Below the pieces are notes generated by a model. It searched no databases, was not told the origin of the DNA, and saw nothing but the letters and a program-made list of their open reading frames with translations. 64,000 nucleotides of DNA from UBA4466 sp963925035 (GTDB taxonomy: Bacteria > Bacteroidota > Bacteroidia > Flavobacteriales_D > Crocinitomicaceae). The stretch lies in the NCBI GenBank assembly GCA_963925035.1, contig CAWUSK010000035.1, forward strand, positions 1-64,000, given 5' to 3'. Positions 61,201 to 64,000 of the stretch are shown in pieces (the first letter of the stretch is position 1; each line of letters begins with the position of its first letter). The translations under genes and the position numbers were made by a program.

Positions 61201-62261
61201 AAAACGCATCCATTAGCTTCTTACCGAGTGTTGACATTGTAATTACGGCTGATAAATCAAAATGGACGAGCTGTCCCGTAATTGAAATGGGAAGAGAGCC
61301 TGGTTTTAATATAGGGAATTGTTCGCCTGGCGCAATGCGAAAAAGCTTAAGTGTCGATAAAAATGGAAATCCAGATGGTTCAGGTTCAACAGGAATGGGT
61401 TGGTTTCCTGGCTACGCGATAGATGTTGAATCTGGAGCTCGATTGTACATGGCGTTTGGAGAAAGTTCATTTTTAGTTTCTGACAAAGGTGCAGATATGG
61501 TTTGGAACCCAAGCGAACGACTCGTCGACAGCAATGGAAATCCAATTTTAGGAGGAGTTCAACCGGTTTTCATTTATAGTTTTCAGAATAAATCAAAGAA
61601 CAATTATACCTTGGGTTATGATTACCCTGCGTACAAACCTTCTGAGGCAGAAAACCTAAGTGGAAATGTTTTGTACAATGATATGGTTTCGATTGAAGCT
61701 GGAAATAATGCCCAAAAACGAAATACGTACGGCTCAATTAGCTGGGTTGGCTATCCATTATTAAAACCTGGACAAAATTTCTTGTCGACAGATGTTACCT
61801 TGAAATTGCGTGTAAACAAGGAGTATAAGAACTATTCTAATCCGTCTGCAATTTTGGGAGGACCGAACAATGGGAAACCGATGTATGGCTGGAGTATGAA
61901 CGAAATTGAAACACAATATGGAAGTCGTGACCGAATGGCAGAGGTATTGGATATTATCAACGTTGTTCCAAATCCTTACAAAGCATATTCTGAATATGAA
62001 AAGAATCGTATTGATAGTCGAGTGAAAATTACCAATCTTCCTGAAAGATGTTCGATTAAAATTTATACGGCACACGGAAAATTGATCAAAACATTCGAAA
62101 AAGATTCACCTGAAACTTATCAAGATTGGCAGTTAACAAACCACGCTGGAATTGCTGTTGCTTCAGGGGTTTATTTGATTCATGTAGATGTTACTGATGT
62201 TGGAGAAAGGATCTTAAAGGCATACATTGTAATGCGTCAAGTTGATTTACAAAACATTTAG
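58227..62261 (+). CDS. Very large secreted protein with T9SS-type C-terminal sorting domain
   Basis: A 1344-aa protein from ATG 58227, with signal peptide MRLLLTLSLLFVSTFLFAQ. The frame opens at TTG 58206, seven codons earlier. Calcium-site-like acidic loops occur, for example DRNNDGQYNYEDGDYPWHD (about residues 205-225), and 'GDNFDDDNNGFYGYKN'. The C-terminal ~90 residues resemble a type A sorting domain: INVVPNPYKAYSEYE, VKITNLPERCSIKIYTAHGK, ASGVYLIHVDV. I recall this long architecture, ending in 'MRQVDLxN', as recurrent in Bacteroidota, but no enzymatic domain was identified. Its 3' end overlaps the convergent kinase gene by 15 bp. Confidence 0.85.
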   Translation: MRLLLTLSLLFVSTFLFAQNYAGREKVSTVIPKGASCTPPSTSTYLNINNVKALIHTAGNLWQVPGQNIAQYEIPKNSGIMALFTSALWLGGVDINGQLKLAALRYRDGQDYWTGPLSQGPAETTVENCQKYDKHFVTTQDAVREFDAWFQAGLDDAANGTSLQSEQFPNYVVPEIIKNWPAHGDLSQGQDYYLAPFHDRNNDGQYNYEDGDYPWHDITKTKDCKTDRRVSLYGDINYWWVMNDKGNIHTETGADPIGMEIRAQAFAFASNDEINNMTFYNYELINRGTQTLYDTYFGNFTDGALGDPFDDFVGCDVNRGLAYYYNGDNFDDDNNGFYGYKNNPPAVGVDFFEGPFQDDDGVDNAFGIGPGEALNGIGYGDGIIDNERFGMRRFTYYSNLTNGALPSQTDPINAPDYYNYLQGKWKDGSFFYYGGSGHGSDPQANTSAKCDFMFPGDTDPLGWGTNGIPQPEWTEQSAGNVPNDRRFVQSAGPFILKPGAVNNITVGVVWARAISIDPFESVVALRRADDKAQALFENCFKVLDAPHAPIMKAQELENELVFSISNPLNSNNYNENYTEFDPFIVSANPGADKFYKFQGYQIYQLKTKDISFSDVDNTTKARLVAQCDIKDGISKIINFEYDADIGASNPTIKVDGADKGIQHTFQVTDDMFAQGDRRLVNFKRYYYVAIAYAYNNYEDYNPTDPTALEGQKKRYISSRKGPTGEIKVLECIPHNPSPETNGTIQSLPYGSGPQITRLDGYGNGSRALELTANSTNAILNNGYVENPVYDYGNGPIGVKVVDPLNVVGGYFECKFSDYTSTNSNGADTASWTIYRYDAPNGNLLDYVTSDLTIQRDNEQVIPQWGVSVQIHQQKYYDIDGLTSGIEKQGTDLLKQSITYKDSTKNWLSHVQDNSANFPTNWIRNGINFTINGDLCDNSIDYINPCNFPDEAEVEKWAGALSVGFAPHRLVGYQSSYMPLAYYNYPGPAAARKNASISFLPSVDIVITADKSKWTSCPVIEMGREPGFNIGNCSPGAMRKSLSVDKNGNPDGSGSTGMGWFPGYAIDVESGARLYMAFGESSFLVSDKGADMVWNPSERLVDSNGNPILGGVQPVFIYSFQNKSKNNYTLGYDYPAYKPSEAENLSGNVLYNDMVSIEAGNNAQKRNTYGSISWVGYPLLKPGQNFLSTDVTLKLRVNKEYKNYSNPSAILGGPNNGKPMYGWSMNEIETQYGSRDRMAEVLDIINVVPNPYKAYSEYEKNRIDSRVKITNLPERCSIKIYTAHGKLIKTFEKDSPETYQDWQLTNHAGIAVASGVYLIHVDVTDVGERILKAYIVMRQVDLQNI

Positions 62262-63809
62262 CGGCAAACTAATTCGGAAGGTTGTTCCAACATCGATGTG
62301 CGATTCTAAAACGAGAACTGTCCCTTTGTGGTATTCTTTAACGATTCTTTTAACTAAGGAAAGACCTAATCCCCATCCTCTGGTTTTTGTCGAAAATCCC
62401 GGTTGAAAAATCGTTTTGAATTGATTTGGAGGAATCCCTTTTCCTGTATCCTTAATATCGATATACACCCAGTCGTTCGTGCGGTGCACATGAATTGCGA
62501 GTTCACCTTTGCCTTCCATGGCGTCAACGGCATTTTTACTGATATTTTCAACTACCCATTCAATTAACGGTGGATTGTGCAACACGAGTATTTCTTCACT
62601 TGTATCCATAGATACACTTACCTGATCTGAAATGCGCGGACGAAGATATGTAATTACGTTTTTCACAGTTTCACTAATATCAACTTGCTCTAATTTTGCG
62701 CCAGAACCAATTTTAGAAAAACGTTCAGTTACTTTTTCTAACCTGTCCACATCTTTTTGCATTTCCGTGGTGATCATTGGGTCGGCTCCTTGCGCTTCTA
62801 GTAATTGAACCCAAGCCATCAAAGAAGAAAGAGGTGTTCCTAATTGGTGAGCCGTTTCTTTTGCCATTCCCGCCCATACTTGGTTTTGTTCTGCCTTTCT
62901 GAAAGTACTAAAGATGAGGTAACCGATGAAAGCAAATAATCCAATTACTAAAAATTGAATGTAAGGGAAATATTGTAATTTTTTTAATTCAGGACTCGCG
63001 TCGAAGTAGACAGTATTGGTACTCCCATTTTTAAAATCAATAACAATGGGTTCATTTTGTTTTTTCAATGTTGCAATGAGGACTTCAATATTTTTTGGAT
63101 TTTTTTTCACATCTTCCATGTTCGTTCCGATAATTTCACGGGTTTCGGTATCTATCAGCAACACAGGAACCAATCCGACGTTGTTAATAAGGTCTTCATT
63201 GAACGTTTTAATTAATGAGTCGCGCTCTTGTTCTAATTTTTCTATTTCTTTAGAATCGTTGTAGTAATAAGTCATGAAGAGTCCTTCATAGACTTCAATT
63301 GTAAAGGAAGGGTTTCGTTGTTCCCAAACTTCGGCTAGAGCAACTAAAGAGTCATCAAATGCTTTTACGAGATTATCAGTGCTGAAATTTGGATACTGTT
63401 TACGCATTGAACTCGTATCGAAATCTAAATTGATATTTCCTGAAACGTTTTTGTCCTCGTCTAATAAAATTACAGGAATATCTTTGTTTCCATTGATTAT
63501 TTTAAGAGGAAAACCATAATCTGGAACTTCGTGAAGAGGTGTTGGTTTTGAAACTTCCTTAGTTGCGTCAATCCAAAGGGTCATTTTCTCTCTTTCCTTA
63601 TCACGTAATTGTGAAAACGTCCTATTCGTTAATCGTACTAATTCAATTTTCTTTTTGATGGCGTCTGCCCATTGCTTTGCCCGTTCTCGCTCTCGTTCAC
63701 CAACTTTTGAAACGATGCTATTTGATACAAAAAGCGAAGCTCCTACTGCTAGAAGAGCGAAAATCAACAAAGCGATTTTCCATTTTTGCTTATTTGAGTA
63801 CAAATTCAT
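62247..63809 (-). CDS. Membrane sensor histidine kinase
   Basis: A 520-aa inner-membrane kinase. Membrane helices at about 11-30 and 280-302 flank a ~250-residue periplasmic sensor region. After the second helix comes the dimerisation/phosphoacceptor segment MAKETAHQLGTPLSSLMAWVQ (His near 318). The ATPase domain has N box VENISKNAVDAMEGKG, G1 DIKDTGKGIPPNQF and G2 TRGWGLGLSLVKRIV. The pattern AHQLGTPLSSL is typical of a Bacteroidota NtrY-like group. No response regulator is adjacent in the window. The stimulus is unknown. Confidence 0.92.
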   Translation of the reverse strand: MNLYSNKQKWKIALLIFALLAVGASLFVSNSIVSKVGERERERAKQWADAIKKKIELVRLTNRTFSQLRDKEREKMTLWIDATKEVSKPTPLHEVPDYGFPLKIINGNKDIPVILLDEDKNVSGNINLDFDTSSMRKQYPNFSTDNLVKAFDDSLVALAEVWEQRNPSFTIEVYEGLFMTYYYNDSKEIEKLEQERDSLIKTFNEDLINNVGLVPVLLIDTETREIIGTNMEDVKKNPKNIEVLIATLKKQNEPIVIDFKNGSTNTVYFDASPELKKLQYFPYIQFLVIGLFAFIGYLIFSTFRKAEQNQVWAGMAKETAHQLGTPLSSLMAWVQLLEAQGADPMITTEMQKDVDRLEKVTERFSKIGSGAKLEQVDISETVKNVITYLRPRISDQVSVSMDTSEEILVLHNPPLIEWVVENISKNAVDAMEGKGELAIHVHRTNDWVYIDIKDTGKGIPPNQFKTIFQPGFSTKTRGWGLGLSLVKRIVKEYHKGTVLVLESHIDVGTTFRISLPLNVL

Positions 63810-63850
63810 GATCGACTAATTTAACGAGAATATATCAGATAGATTGTATG

Positions 63851-64000
63851 TTAGATTTCGAATGCTTTTTCAATCATTTCACATACCGAGTGATGATCGT
63901 ACTGTTGTGCCATCGCTTTAAGTATAGATGAATCAAATTCAGTTTGTTTTTCACAAATGAGATCTATCTTTTTTGCAAGGTCGTTACTGTTTTGTGTTTC
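63851..64000 (-). CDS. C-terminal end of a gene running off the right edge (possible glycosyltransferase)
   Basis: The minus-strand frame is open from the window edge to a TAA at 63853-63851, giving 49 residues. The helical end 'NDLAKKIDLICEKQTEFDSSI' and 'AQQYDHHSVCEMIEKAFE' resembles the tail of GT4 (group 1) glycosyltransferases, where a 'LA..i..l' helix precedes a 'yd......' segment. The evidence is too short for a firm call. Confidence 0.45.
   Translation of the reverse strand, partial: ETQNSNDLAKKIDLICEKQTEFDSSILKAMAQQYDHHSVCEMIEKAFEI

Overview
The window is a stretch of AT-rich Bacteroidota chromosome. It is most likely from Flavobacteriales, and Crocinitomicaceae/Fluviicola-like by general resemblance, although no database search was possible. 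The indicators are type IX secretion (T9SS) cargo with gliding-motility-type C-terminal sorting domains, a PorP/SprF protein, PD40/OmpA-like and GLPGLI proteins, a TonB-dependent receptor, a fused MurF-alanine racemase, and promoters of the Bacteroidota type (TTTG about 20 nt before TAnnTTTG). There is no rRNA, CRISPR array, prophage or integrative element. Mobile DNA is limited to the start of an IS5-like transposase at the left edge.

Layout. 0-7.8 kb: IS5 edge, a small secreted protein, then a compact T9SS unit (1524-aa cargo, PorP/SprF, PD40/OmpA-like protein) closed by a terminator. 7.9-13.4 kb: YbjQ protein with a 43-aa membrane partner, a lipoprotein hydrolase, metK, and an unusual 883-aa membrane protein with a hydrolase-like C-terminus. 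13.5-16.7 kb: a probable copper/heavy-metal operon (Cys/His-rich exported protein, TonB receptor, exported HMA protein). 16.7-23.5 kb: Nfu, a small MscS channel, RlmF, a GLPGLI/beta-barrel pair and a lipoprotein. 23.6-28 kb: initiator tRNA with promoter and terminator, a DEAD-box helicase, a broken EF-hand gene, and a membrane pyrophosphatase with a Cys-rich tail. 28-32 kb: a thioredoxin frame broken by a 5-bp duplication, an LTA-synthase-like enzyme, a GT9 glycosyltransferase and a broken beta-barrel gene. 32-39 kb: thioesterase, sugar-phosphate isomerase, LipB, a serine hydrolase, and the Mrp/NifU Fe-S pair. 39-46 kb: superoxide dismutase, two tandem amidohydrolase-family proteins, a small haem-protein pair and HflX. 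46-53.6 kb: a second T9SS cargo protein, an M20 dipeptidase, a LEA-2 lipoprotein, MurF-Alr and thymidine kinase. 53.8-64 kb: an acidic conserved protein, an M28 peptidase, a clan GH-A-like secreted glycosidase, a 1344-aa T9SS-type protein, a sensor histidine kinase and the end of a further gene.

Most of the window is housekeeping and cell-envelope biology. The most unusual points are the 15-cysteine tail on the membrane pyrophosphatase, three damaged small genes within 7 kb whose original frames can be rebuilt by eye, -7 promoter elements placed so close to start codons that the mRNAs may be leaderless, the metal operon, and amidohydrolase relatives lacking the metal-binding HxH. I did not find a clearly new multi-gene system.
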